Part shown: piece by piece, positions 7,726 through 16,803 of the stretch
Layout: every line of letters starts with the position of its first letter
How positions within the stretch are numbered: the first letter of the stretch is position 1
Source of the DNA: Candidatus Thorarchaeota archaeon
GTDB taxonomy: Archaea; Asgardarchaeota; Thorarchaeia; Thorarchaeales; Thorarchaeaceae
Length of the DNA stretch: 64,000 nt
Direction of reading: 5' to 3'
NCBI GenBank assembly: GCA_003345545.1
Contig: PRDH01000044.1
Location: 124,001 to 188,000, forward strand
Translations under genes and position numbers: made by a program
The notes under the pieces: generated by a model
What the model was told of the DNA's origin: nothing
Seen by the model: only the letters and a program-made list of their open reading frames with translations
The model's database searches: none

Positions 7726-7735
7726 CTTCCGAAAA

Positions 7736-9082
7736 TCAGATTTCTTCAGAGATTGCTTTGTCAACTCTTCCAACAGCATCTTCGATGTTCTCTCTGGTGA
7801 TGGTATAGCTGGGAGTGAAACGAATCACGTTCTGACCAGCTCCAAGCACCCAGAGGTGTTGCTTCTGAACCGCATTCTTGACGACAGCATCTCTCAGCTT
7901 CCGATTCTTCTCTCGGGTCTTCTTGTCCTTCACTAGTTCGACGCCGATCATAAGGCCCAAGCCACGAACGTCTCCGACGACTTCGTACTTGTCTTTCAAT
8001 TCACCAAGTAGTCCTAATAGGTACTCTCCGTTCTCCTTGTTCTTCCTCAGGAAATTCCCATCCTCCATATGCTTGAAGATCCACAGCGACAAGAGAGACA
8101 TCTTGGGTTCTGCAGAGAAAGTTTCAGAGTGCCGAGATGCACCAGTGTACATAGGAGCAGGACCGATTGATGCACCCATTGGGTATCCACCTCCGATTGC
8201 CTTGCCCATGGAGATATAGTCCGGAACCACGCCATGGTACTCAATCGCGCACCACTTCCCGGTTCTGCCCATGCCTGCCTGTACTTCATCTGACATGAAG
8301 TATGCTCCCACTTCCTTGCTCAGCTCATAGATACCCTTTACTGCCTTGGCAGGTGGAACAATGAGCCCGCCTTCACCGCAGAGAGGCTCCATCACCGTAG
8401 CCGCGATGTCGTTACCCTCAACTTCCAAGGCATATCTCAGGGCTTCAACACACTCAAGACTACAATCTTCCTCATCTGTGCCACAGGGACACCTGTAACA
8501 GTACGGATAGGGCACACGAACGACATCAACACCCTGGGGAAAACCTGACTTGTGCCTTGAGTTCGATGATGTAAGAGAGAGAGCGTAGCCTGTTCGACCA
8601 TGAAATGCGGGTCGAAATGCAACGAATCTTCTACGACCAGATAAATCCATTGCGGACTTCATGCAACCTTCGACCGCCCGTCCCCCGGAAGTCGTGAACA
8701 TTACTCGTTTCTTATGGTCCCCAGGAGTGATTGCAGCAACACGCTCAGCAAGAAGCGTCTGAGGAATCGCATCGAAATCCTGTCCTGGAAGCTCATTAAT
8801 CACATCAATTAAACTCGCCTCAAAATCGAGGAATGGCTTGTAACGAAGCCCAAATGCACGAACGGCCACGCCACCTGTGACATCAAGGTATTCCGTGCCC
8901 TCGATGTCGAAGACACGCAGACCCTCGCCTGTGGTGTGGTCAAGACAGCCATACACATCTCTGTCTTGAGTAGTAAGCGCCAGAGCCTCTGCAGCGCGCC
9001 TCTTCCAATAGTCGTTTGTCAAATCCTGTCGACGAATATTGAATCCCAGATACTCGAGAGTCTTGATGTGTTTCTCTTCCAT
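7736..9082 (-). CDS. Class III PLP-dependent aminotransferase (GABA/ornithine family or archaeal amino-acid racemase group)
   Basis: The 448-residue protein is a fold-type I class III enzyme: cofactor-binding FTTSGGRAVEG (129-139), SDEVQAGMGRTGK with the PLP-ring Asp265, and SMGKAIGGG with the Schiff-base Lys294. A Cys-rich insert at 195-211 (CYRCPCG, then CSLEC) matches the archaeal branch annotated as 4-aminobutyrate aminotransferase; some thermococcal members are amino-acid racemases. The substrate therefore cannot be fixed. It is not next to arginine or lysine biosynthesis genes. ATG at 9080-9082. Confidence 0.85.
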   Translation of the reverse strand: MEEKHIKTLEYLGFNIRRQDLTNDYWKRRAAEALALTTQDRDVYGCLDHTTGEGLRVFDIEGTEYLDVTGGVAVRAFGLRYKPFLDFEASLIDVINELPGQDFDAIPQTLLAERVAAITPGDHKKRVMFTTSGGRAVEGCMKSAMDLSGRRRFVAFRPAFHGRTGYALSLTSSNSRHKSGFPQGVDVVRVPYPYCYRCPCGTDEEDCSLECVEALRYALEVEGNDIAATVMEPLCGEGGLIVPPAKAVKGIYELSKEVGAYFMSDEVQAGMGRTGKWCAIEYHGVVPDYISMGKAIGGGYPMGASIGPAPMYTGASRHSETFSAEPKMSLLSLWIFKHMEDGNFLRKNKENGEYLLGLLGELKDKYEVVGDVRGLGLMIGVELVKDKKTREKNRKLRDAVVKNAVQKQHLWVLGAGQNVIRFTPSYTITRENIEDAVGRVDKAISEEI

Positions 9083-9165
9083 AATGCCACTGTCCTCTGA
9101 TAGCTGGTTCGAGTGGAGATGCTCACCATTATCTAATTTCCTATACCGGAACGCCGATTCTGTAT

Positions 9166-9537
9166 TCAGGACTTTGCTAGTAGAAGAATACCCCCGAGGA
9201 GTATCATGAACCCTGCAAGAGTGTCAAGACTTTGCAGCCAAGCGAATGGGTCAAGTGTGATTCCTGGCCAGGACACAATCAGAATGATAACGAAGCCAAG
9301 AAGTGCCAAGAGAAGCCCAGATCGGTGAAGCTTCCAATGAGTAAATCCGCATGCATCAAATGCTAATGCGACTAGGATTATGACTATAAAACCCAAGACT
9401 ATCTGCATTAAGCCTTCGACTGTTCCGGGGCCTGGTGAGTTGATGTTATTGATGATTCTCTGCAGTGAATATAGGATGAGTACTATGCCACCTAAGACTG
9501 TGTAGCCTTGTGCCGCGCCTTCTGCTTTGCAGCCCAT
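9166..9537 (-). CDS. Small membrane protein related to the one at 7337
   Basis: The 123-residue protein starts MGCKAEGAAQGY and has four hydrophobic segments, ending GFMILLGGILLLAK. The open frame extends to 9621, but the ATG at 9535-9537 has a perfect GGAGGT (complement of 9547-9552) 9 nt upstream, and the longer N-terminus is polar and unlike the family. Function unknown; the C-terminal similarity to the protein at 7337-7666 suggests a shared ancestor. Confidence 0.7.
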   Translation of the reverse strand: MGCKAEGAAQGYTVLGGIVLILYSLQRIINNINSPGPGTVEGLMQIVLGFIVIILVALAFDACGFTHWKLHRSGLLLALLGFVIILIVSWPGITLDPFAWLQSLDTLAGFMILLGGILLLAKS

Positions 9538-9701
9538 GATTATGATACCTCCATGGAACCTATTGATCCCATTGTCTGTGAATCTAGAACTCATTGAGAT
9601 ATTAAAGTGTCCCCTATTCATACGACCTCAGGTAATACATACCATTGTATTGTTCAGAGAGAATGCTCGTATGACAGCAAAATGGTCATCTAGTGGTGGT
9701 C

Positions 9702-10550
9702 ATGACAACGTATCCTACTTACGATGGAAACAAGGTCACTGAGAGACCAGTGAGACTTGACAAGACTGAGGGGAATGTAATCATTGAAGGAAGGACATAT
9801 CCAGCAAGAGAACTCATTGAGGCACTTGCTCAGAGCGGCTATGCTGAACTGAGAACTGTTGGTGACTCCATTGTGCTGGGCAACAAGAGAATCACGCCCA
9901 TTTTCAAGTCTCGCCAGGAACGTGCCATGGCGGCTCTGTGTCACAGCAGCCTGGCCTATTGCTGCCCGCTCTCAAAGAGATGCGCTGAGCGAGATAGAGC
10001 CCTCGAGATAATGGGTCTGACACCCAATGAGTACGAAGACCTGAAGAAGAATGAGCATTTCAAATATGTTGAAACAGCAAAAGGAATCGGAGCCGAAGAC
10101 CCCCAATGGACAAATCAGGCGCCTAGAGACCGAATTGCCAATCGACCTGCCGTTGATCCCGGATATGGCTCGGAAGACTACAGACGTGATTTCGAAACTC
10201 TAGAGAAAACAATGGTACCGGAAGAAAACCGCTTCGATGGAAGAGACACGACATGGCGAGATTCTCGAGATGATAGAAACACACAGCAATACCGGGAGAG
10301 AGAGAGCAGGGACATCTATTCAGATCTACAGGGAGCAGTCCCCACAGAAGACGAACGCAGTCGCAGTGTCTGTAGCATAAAGCGAGACGAGTCTGTCGAC
10401 GGGATTGGCGCGCTCTTCACTCAGGGCGAACTCAGTCCGTTCCTTGACGACGCTCGAAAGGAGAACCAAGAACAGAAGTTTTGCTTCTCCTGTGGAAGGA
10501 ATATCAGAGCTGGTAGCAGAGTGTGCCCATACTGCGGCTCACGTCTATGA
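9702..10550 (+). CDS. Cytosolic protein with a Cys motif and a C-terminal zinc ribbon
   Basis: The protein (282 residues from ATG 9702, which has GGTGGT just upstream) has an N-terminal beta-rich domain, then a Cys cluster CCPLSKRCAERD near residue 95 followed by a helix (EIMGLTPNEYEDLKK). A long charged, Arg/Asp-rich linker follows (about 125-235), then a zinc ribbon (CFSCGRNIRAGSRVCPYCG). No membrane segment or signal peptide. The family is not recognised; a nucleic-acid or protein adaptor role is only a guess from the zinc ribbon. Confidence 0.7.
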   Translation: MTTYPTYDGNKVTERPVRLDKTEGNVIIEGRTYPARELIEALAQSGYAELRTVGDSIVLGNKRITPIFKSRQERAMAALCHSSLAYCCPLSKRCAERDRALEIMGLTPNEYEDLKKNEHFKYVETAKGIGAEDPQWTNQAPRDRIANRPAVDPGYGSEDYRRDFETLEKTMVPEENRFDGRDTTWRDSRDDRNTQQYRERESRDIYSDLQGAVPTEDERSRSVCSIKRDESVDGIGALFTQGELSPFLDDARKENQEQKFCFSCGRNIRAGSRVCPYCGSRL

Positions 10551-10562
10551 AGAAACAAATCC

Positions 10563-11597
10563 CTAGAAGTTGCCAATCGCACTCTCTCGTCTGCGAGAAT
10601 AGTCAGAGGGGTAGTGGAACGTTGTTACAATTCTATCAATTCCAACATCCTTACCCAATGCCTTGATCTCTTGGAGCTGTTCCAAGGTCGTTACGCCCCA
10701 ACGGAAGAGGGATGCTCTTCCTCCTCTCCTCGTAAACTCATTCACAAAATAGAGTGCCTCTACGAGCTCGCTGTACTCAGAGGTTCCCTTGGCGGGGATA
10801 TCCGGAGACCATGGGAAGAGGTTAATCAAGACGTTCTTCGTAATCTCTCCGATCCTAGTGTAATCATAGCCATACTCGTTCTTTGCACCCTCTGAGAGAC
10901 CCGTTTCAGGATCAAGGAGTACTTCAACTGAGAGCCTCAGAGGTTTCTCTCTTCCAGTCGCATCATCTGCCTCCACAGCTGCATCCTGCAAGTAGGTAAG
11001 CCCCTGATGCACCTTTTCACTCCGAAACTTGTGCCATTTCTCGTGATATTCCTGATTCTCAGAAATGTACTGGTAGGTGAGCCGACCTGGCTCTTGATCG
11101 ACCATGGGTGCGAACTCCTTTCGGCAACGGTCGCAGAAGCAAAACTGATCTCTGATATAACCCCCTCCAAAGAGAAGAATCTCATCGATTGGATATGACC
11201 CGATTTCCTTCACTATCTCAGCACCGTACTGCCAGAACTCCGGGCGATTGGGGCAGATCTGATGTTCCATCTTTATGCCCCTATCATTCATGGTCTGGTA
11301 CTTCGGGTCTCGAGCGAACCATCCATCAGTATACATATCCAGCCCAACAACTGCATTAATGTCCAAAGCGTCCGTAAGGCGCACCCATTCCTCAAAGAAT
11401 GGAACATGCTGTTCTCTGACTGGCGCTGTCTTGCTGGGGTATATTGCATATCCATCAGGACCCTTGCCGACTATTCCGACAGCATCCATGTAAGAAGCAT
11501 ATGTCGAGATGAAGTCCTTTGCTGACATCTCAATGTCTTCGGGTTTGAACATGATGAGCATTTTTTGCATGAAAAACTCGCGGTAATTCACTTTCAT
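10563..11597 (-). CDS. TIM-barrel glycoside-hydrolase-like protein
   Basis: The protein of about 344 residues has beta-alpha-barrel character, with strands ending in acidic or aromatic residues (AVVGLDMYTDGW, EILLFGGGYI, RLSVEVLLDPE). The motif FCFCDRCRKEF is one seen in 'glycoside hydrolase-like' barrel families, where a small Cys knuckle follows strand 4. No signal peptide, so it would act in the cytosol. Candidate acids are present but I cannot assign a GH family or substrate. ATG 11597 was chosen; ATG 11621 is also in frame. It converges on the zinc-ribbon gene, 12 bp apart. Confidence 0.6.
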   Translation of the reverse strand: MKVNYREFFMQKMLIMFKPEDIEMSAKDFISTYASYMDAVGIVGKGPDGYAIYPSKTAPVREQHVPFFEEWVRLTDALDINAVVGLDMYTDGWFARDPKYQTMNDRGIKMEHQICPNRPEFWQYGAEIVKEIGSYPIDEILLFGGGYIRDQFCFCDRCRKEFAPMVDQEPGRLTYQYISENQEYHEKWHKFRSEKVHQGLTYLQDAAVEADDATGREKPLRLSVEVLLDPETGLSEGAKNEYGYDYTRIGEITKNVLINLFPWSPDIPAKGTSEYSELVEALYFVNEFTRRGGRASLFRWGVTTLEQLQEIKALGKDVGIDRIVTTFHYPSDYSRRRESAIGNF

Positions 11598-11705
11598 TGT
11601 CAAATACCCCGTCGAAAGCATAGTATGTCAGGCTCAAGGTCTCCTTGCGTGTATCACGCTTCGGCTATAAGAATTTCTTATTCAAACCCTCATACTGCTA
11701 TGTCG

Positions 11706-14540
11706 TTAGAAAAACTTGTCTAGGGTGGTGAAACCAAGAAACTCGCTGAAGTCGAGGCCTAGAGAGTCTAGAACTTGATCGAAGACGCCCCTCAGTATAT
11801 CAATGTAGACGTCTTTGTCCACCCAGTAGGACGTTTGCTTGGCGAGTTCAACAGGAAGTACACCACCAGGCCCTTTGGTCCGGATGAACTCAATGATTGT
11901 CCCGGGTAGCACTCGATTGGGGTCTTTCGTTTTCTCGACCAGCATCTTTGCCGCTCTGACGTGTGGCGTATCAGTTGGATACTCAGACAGACGCTTCGTT
12001 ATCTGAATTCGAAAAGCCAGCTCCTCAGGAGAGTAGCCTTCAGTCTTCCCCTCAAGCCTATCGATGACATGATTCACAATCTGACGTATTCCAGCTTTTG
12101 CTGTTTCGAATCCCTCTGCGTCATCAACTCGACTCAGTACCTCAAGCATCTCTCTAAATGCCTGTTGGGCATAGTCCGGTGTGTTCCGCTTCTTCCCGCT
12201 TAATCCTTTGACTTCCACCTTCCCATCCGGATAGACACCAATGTAGTTCTTCTTTCTGTCTGAGAGCGCTACATACTTGTAGGTCTTATCAACTTCAAGA
12301 TCAATACCAAGAGCTTTTCGCGACCATTGAACTAATTCCTTCTGCTGCTCCTTTGATGGATTGTCCAGGAAGACCGAGTCTGTATCACCATAGAGCACCC
12401 TGATTCCCATATCCTCTGCCTTCGCCTTGGCCCGCTGAATAGCATCACGCCCGAAGGCAGTGATACTCTCTGCAGCTGGCATGCAAAAGAGCTCGAAATG
12501 TCTGGCTCCTGTGACACCGTAGGATGCATTGACGAACACCTTCAATGCTTTCTCCACGACCGAGTACCAGTTCCTAGTACGTTCATCCACTGTTTTGTCC
12601 TTGCTCTTGGGTTTGAACCACTTCACACGGGTGTCCCGGAAGAAGCCTATCGTCTGACTGATCATCCCTCGTCGTTTCTTACAGACCCAGTGGTCGGTCT
12701 CCGGAACTCGATTATCATCCGCATTCTTACATTCCTCATGCGGGCAGTCAATCGTTTCGTAGCTGATATTGTGTGTTTTCATGATTGTTGGGTATAGACT
12801 GGCGAAGTCTAACACTGTCGCCTTGAAGTGCACGCCAGCCACAGGCTCAATCACAATGGCTCCCTTGAACGCTTTCCCGCCAATCAATGCTTCAGTCTGT
12901 GCGTCAGATTGCTTGACTGTATCAATATCGACACGTCGCGGAATAAGCTGGCTATGGGCTCTGTGTTCCTGCCTGAACAGTGATTGAATCCAAGAGGAGA
13001 TGTAGAATCGAGTGACCTCACCCATTGACATCCTAGAGACACGCATGAGAAGGACGATGAGTCTGAGCAACAGGTTGTTCTCATACATTGTGAATCTGAG
13101 AACGAGATTCGAATCGAGCCAGCAGTAGTGAGCAAGTTCATGGTAGGATAATGCAGAGATGTTATCGCTCAGCTGGAGTTTTCGCTCACCGAGAATACCC
13201 TCTGCGATGGTGTCCAGATTCTCACGTTGATATGCACCTGAGAGTGCATAGATCTTTATTGAGGGATTGGTGAAGAACTTGTACATGTCAACATGTATTC
13301 CACGTTTCAGGTCAGCCTGCTCTCGTCGCGGGTCCTGATTGCCGCGAATCACGATTGGACAGTACTTGTCCATGTCCATATGCAGACTCTTCGCACGGTT
13401 GTAGAGGTATTTGAGGTCGAAAGTGTCCCCAACGAAGGTCAGTACAATTGGATACTTATCAATGATTTTGAAAGCCTCGACCAACATCTCAGTTTCGTCA
13501 TCAAAGTATACTAATTCAAGCTCTTTGGGGAATTTCTTGCCCTTCTTTCCTTCGGATATTCCGGCTCGACGAAGCACAAGACACTGATTGAGCCCATCGC
13601 TATCGGACAGACCTATGGCTGTGACAGGATATTGGGACACCCGAGCATCAGGAACCCTATTGACGATGGGGGTATAGACCTCGATATCAACCGCGATTCT
13701 CCTGATGTCCGGAACTTCAGTGAAAAACATAGGGGAGTATGTAGATATGATAGACTCGAGACCCTCTTCATCAGCGATTGTCTTCTTGAACTCATTGAGG
13801 ATCTTTGTGTCTACATCAGGCTGGCAGGCAATTAGCTTCCCCTTCTCTATCTTGTACATGAGGCCGGGTACGAAACCCCTATCATACGTATAACACAGAT
13901 GATAGCGTATGGTGGCTTCCCATGCATGGCTCACATTGTTATCATCAATGAGCTTCTCCCTCATCGATGCAGCACCACCACCAATGCTGAGCGGATTATC
14001 ACCGATGAGTTTTGTCATCGTCACATGCTTATCATGCAGGAGATCATGAAGCTTAATAGTTTCGGTTCTCACAAACCCAGGATTGCCGCGTACCTTTGAC
14101 TCAACGACCTGTGGCGGCCAGTCAGTATAGAGGAATGGTTTATGCCCTGTATTATCAATCCAGAAGCAGACCCTCTTTGATTTTGGTTCATAGAGCCGAG
14201 CAACTGCCTTGTTTAGTGGGCCGGAGTAGTCAATAGACAAGAGAAAGGAGGGGGACAACTCCTTTGGTTTGTCCATTTCTCCGATATTGAAGTGAATTGA
14301 TGGTTCTTCGACATCTTCCTCGGCTATTTCATCCTCCTCATCGTTTGTCGACTGAGTTTCTGGAAAGGGAGTTGAAGTAGGTGATTCCAGAGGGGCGCCT
14401 CGCCTAGATGCGGCTGCTTTCTTCTCCCGAGAGCCTTTTGCAGAAGGCACAGGAGGAGCCTCGGTTTCTTCTGCTCCGAGGAAGTCCTCTAATGAAGACT
14501 GATTAACATCTGTCGGTTTCTCATCCTTCATTAAGGTCAT
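11706..14540 (-). CDS. polB: Family B replicative DNA polymerase with two PIP-like motifs
   Basis: The 944-residue protein has an acidic, disordered N-terminus (1-95), a 3'-5' exonuclease domain (Exo I DIEV 285-288, Exo II GDTFD 371-375, Exo III YCWLD 472-476) and a polymerase domain: motif A DFASLYP (578-584), motif B KVFVNASYG and motif C YGDTDS (717-722). All catalytic carboxylates are present; the usual Exo II Asn is Val370. A Cys-rich insert (599-620) follows motif A. PCNA-box-like sequences occur at both ends: QSSLEDFL (14-21) and the terminal TTLDKFF. Start ATG 14540; an ATG at 14531 has GGATGA upstream. Likely a chromosomal replicase or repair polymerase. Confidence 0.95.
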   Translation of the reverse strand: MTLMKDEKPTDVNQSSLEDFLGAEETEAPPVPSAKGSREKKAAASRRGAPLESPTSTPFPETQSTNDEEDEIAEEDVEEPSIHFNIGEMDKPKELSPSFLLSIDYSGPLNKAVARLYEPKSKRVCFWIDNTGHKPFLYTDWPPQVVESKVRGNPGFVRTETIKLHDLLHDKHVTMTKLIGDNPLSIGGGAASMREKLIDDNNVSHAWEATIRYHLCYTYDRGFVPGLMYKIEKGKLIACQPDVDTKILNEFKKTIADEEGLESIISTYSPMFFTEVPDIRRIAVDIEVYTPIVNRVPDARVSQYPVTAIGLSDSDGLNQCLVLRRAGISEGKKGKKFPKELELVYFDDETEMLVEAFKIIDKYPIVLTFVGDTFDLKYLYNRAKSLHMDMDKYCPIVIRGNQDPRREQADLKRGIHVDMYKFFTNPSIKIYALSGAYQRENLDTIAEGILGERKLQLSDNISALSYHELAHYCWLDSNLVLRFTMYENNLLLRLIVLLMRVSRMSMGEVTRFYISSWIQSLFRQEHRAHSQLIPRRVDIDTVKQSDAQTEALIGGKAFKGAIVIEPVAGVHFKATVLDFASLYPTIMKTHNISYETIDCPHEECKNADDNRVPETDHWVCKKRRGMISQTIGFFRDTRVKWFKPKSKDKTVDERTRNWYSVVEKALKVFVNASYGVTGARHFELFCMPAAESITAFGRDAIQRAKAKAEDMGIRVLYGDTDSVFLDNPSKEQQKELVQWSRKALGIDLEVDKTYKYVALSDRKKNYIGVYPDGKVEVKGLSGKKRNTPDYAQQAFREMLEVLSRVDDAEGFETAKAGIRQIVNHVIDRLEGKTEGYSPEELAFRIQITKRLSEYPTDTPHVRAAKMLVEKTKDPNRVLPGTIIEFIRTKGPGGVLPVELAKQTSYWVDKDVYIDILRGVFDQVLDSLGLDFSEFLGFTTLDKFF

Positions 14541-14636
14541 CCACAGAATTAGTGGAATGATGTTGACTGATAAGCACTTCCCATCGGCGCGGCGTCCTCC
14601 GTGACCTTCATTAGTGGAGCATGTCTAGCAGCACCC

Positions 14637-15068
14637 ATGGTTCGCGTACACACTACGAAAGCGACGGGAAGAGTACTGGTCGCTCGACTCTTGCCTGGCG
14701 AGGATATTCTCAGCTCAATCGAGAAGATTGCAGATGAAAACAAGATTCAGTCAGCGCATTTCAGCATGATTGGTGCGGTTTCAAGAGTCCATTTGGGTTA
14801 CTTTGACAGAGAGCTGAATAGCTACAAGGATTTCACTGTAGAAGAAGACCTTGAGGTTGTTTCGGGCATTGGCAATGTCTCAAGGCATGATGGGAAGTAC
14901 GTAGTGCATGCACATATCGTCGTAGCAGACGAAATCGGCAGGTGCTATGGCGGTCATCTTCTGGGAGGATGTGAGGTTTCGGTCACCATCGAGCTCGTTA
15001 TCACTGAGATTCCTGAGATGACGAGAACTCGTGATGAGAAGTCAGGACTCAACCTGCTCAACATCTAG
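14637..15068 (+). CDS. PPC/DUF296 domain protein
   Basis: The 143-residue protein matches the PPC (DUF296) fold: GRVLVARLLPGEDILSSIEKIADEN, then FSMIGAVSRVHLGYF, and the conserved HAHIVVAD and GGHLLGGCEVSVTIEL. In plants this domain accompanies AT-hooks in DNA-binding proteins; stand-alone prokaryotic forms are trimeric and of unknown role. The frame opens at GTG 14601, but ATG 14637 gives the typical N-terminus (MVRVHTTKATGRVL). It is divergent from polB and overlaps the convergent HIT gene by 4 bp. Confidence 0.85.
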   Translation: MVRVHTTKATGRVLVARLLPGEDILSSIEKIADENKIQSAHFSMIGAVSRVHLGYFDRELNSYKDFTVEEDLEVVSGIGNVSRHDGKYVVHAHIVVADEIGRCYGGHLLGGCEVSVTIELVITEIPEMTRTRDEKSGLNLLNI

Positions 15069-15493
15069 AATGACTTTCTGATTCGTTTTGACATCCGATC
15101 CAACTCGTCTCGCGGAGCCATTGAGTCGTGATACCCTGGTGGAAACTTGAAACCAAATGGGTCGGCATTGTTTCTGGGAATCACGTGAAAATGCAGGTGT
15201 GGCACGTCTTGCCCAGCACCCTCACCATTTGCTATGACATTGATTACACCGTCTGCTCCCGTCGCTTTCGATACTGCCTTTGTCAGCTCTGACAGTTTCA
15301 CAGACATATGAGAAAGAACATCATGGTCAACATCCATCATGTTGACAAAGTGCCTTTTCGGTATGAGTAGACAGTGTCCGGTTGTTATTGGAAAGACATC
15401 CATGAAGGCCATACAGATGTCATCCTGATATATCACGGAGGATGGCACATCACCTTGAACAATCTTGCAGAAGATACAATCCTTTGAACTCAT
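15065..15493 (-). CDS. HIT-family nucleotide hydrolase
   Basis: The 142-residue protein has the N-terminal zinc-type CIFCKI of Hint/FHIT-like HIT proteins and the catalytic triad PHLHFHVIPR. Family members hydrolyse nucleotidyl phosphoramidates or dinucleotides. The open frame extends to 15556, but ATG 15493 (MSSKDCIFCK) fits the family, and a TATA box at 15518-15524 lies 28 nt upstream, consistent with a leaderless mRNA. The 5' side shares a promoter region with the divergent IFT52-like gene. Confidence 0.92.
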   Translation of the reverse strand: MSSKDCIFCKIVQGDVPSSVIYQDDICMAFMDVFPITTGHCLLIPKRHFVNMMDVDHDVLSHMSVKLSELTKAVSKATGADGVINVIANGEGAGQDVPHLHFHVIPRNNADPFGFKFPPGYHDSMAPRDELDRMSKRIRKSF

Positions 15494-15517
15494 GTCTCGG
15501 TACTTTGAATAAGTGCG

Positions 15518-15524
15518 AAATAAA
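15518..15524 (-). promoter_or_regulatory. TATA box of the HIT gene (possibly shared with the divergent gene)
   Basis: On the minus strand TTTATTT is centred 28 nt upstream of the HIT ATG, the spacing expected for leaderless initiation. The same AT-rich core read on the plus strand (AAATAAAG) lies about 45 nt before the GTG of the IFT52-like gene. Confidence 0.5.
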
Positions 15525-15567
15525 GAATTCGAAGTGCTTGAGTGACGTGCGCACAAGTCTAATTAGC

Positions 15568-16803
15568 GTGATTGACCCGAATGAGAATAACAGGTTACTT
15601 GGGTGCATCCTCTTGAGCGGAAGAAGGCCAAAGGTTTACTTCGACCAGACACAAAATGAGCGCGGAAAGCTGGACAGTACATACTCTGAACTGGGTCAAA
15701 TCCTGAGGGATAACGACTTTGACGTAGAACCCTATACAGAATTCATGCTTCTTGCCAAGAATCTGAGAGAAGCGGATGTCCTGGTATTCGGATGTCCTAA
15801 TAGCTCCAAAGTACGACCTCCTGAGATAGATGTTTTGCAGAAGTACGTCAAGAATGGGGGCGGTCTGATGTTACTATCGCTCTCAGGTGGCGATAGAGGC
15901 CTCATGAATAATATGTCACAGATATCACAGGAGTTTGGAATCTCTTTCGACAATACAGCAGTCAAGGATGACAGGAACAACGCGGGGATTCCCACCATGC
16001 CAGTCATCAGCGACATTGTCGCTCATCCGACGACCGAGAACGTGGGAGAACTTCTCATCCCTTCTGCCTGCAGCCTTCATGTCAGTGGCAAGGCAGTCGC
16101 TCTGGCCCGGACATCACAGGTGGCAGAACCAAGTAGGGCGCCCATTGTTGCAGCCGCAGAGGTTGGAAAAGGCCGTATAATGTGCATTGGGAGCTATGAG
16201 ATCTTCAGAAAGGGCGGGGGTCTGAAGCACGAAGGGAATACGACATTTGCAATTAATGCATTCAAGTGGTTGAGTAGAGAACTGCAGGCAACAAAGCCCA
16301 GCACTGCTGCCACGGAGCAAACAAAGACAGAGAGTGCCAAGGCAAGAGGGGAGCTAAGAGAGGCTGATACTGTGCCTACAGCGGAGATCGAAAAGACACT
16401 TAGAAGGCTGGTCAATGCTGTGGTTGACCTTCAGAAAGACATCTCCAAGATGAATGAACAGGTCGGGAATGTTGAATCCCATATTGAGCTTCTTAGAAGT
16501 CAGTTCCAAGAGTTTGCAGAGAAGACACAACAACAACTGGGTGTCATGATGCCAGCAAAGCAGTTCAAGACTCCCGAGGAGAATAGGGCTGCAGATATTG
16601 AGGCAGACATCAGATCCCTACTAAAAGAGACAGAATCAATTCAGCAGCTCTGCGAACATATCGAACAGAGGTATGCATCTGGAGCCATGGCAAAAGAAAC
16701 CTATACCGAACAGATGGAGAGTCTAAACGCCAGAATCGTTAGTATAGGGAAGAAGATTGAGAAGAAAGAGAAGGAGCTTGAACAATTCAAGACGGAGGGC
16801 TAA
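15568..16803 (+). CDS. IFT52-like GIFT-domain protein with C-terminal coiled coil
   Basis: The N-terminal half follows intraflagellar transport protein IFT52: KVYFDQTQNERGKL, a strand-helix unit VLVFGCPNSSKV, KYVKNGGGLMLLSLSGGD, EFGISFDNTAV, then the C-terminal GIFT segment with APIVAAAEVGKGRIMCIGSYEIF and EGNTTFAINAFKWL. The second half is a linker plus two coiled coils (about 270-325 and 350-410). The GIFT fold is related to GldG-type ABC-associated proteins, so it need not be ciliary. No membrane segment. The start is uncertain: ATG 15442 would overlap the HIT 5' end; GTG 15568 and TTG 15613 both precede the domain. Its 3' end overlaps the convergent gene by 81 bp. Confidence 0.75.
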   Translation: MIDPNENNRLLGCILLSGRRPKVYFDQTQNERGKLDSTYSELGQILRDNDFDVEPYTEFMLLAKNLREADVLVFGCPNSSKVRPPEIDVLQKYVKNGGGLMLLSLSGGDRGLMNNMSQISQEFGISFDNTAVKDDRNNAGIPTMPVISDIVAHPTTENVGELLIPSACSLHVSGKAVALARTSQVAEPSRAPIVAAAEVGKGRIMCIGSYEIFRKGGGLKHEGNTTFAINAFKWLSRELQATKPSTAATEQTKTESAKARGELREADTVPTAEIEKTLRRLVNAVVDLQKDISKMNEQVGNVESHIELLRSQFQEFAEKTQQQLGVMMPAKQFKTPEENRAADIEADIRSLLKETESIQQLCEHIEQRYASGAMAKETYTEQMESLNARIVSIGKKIEKKEKELEQFKTEG

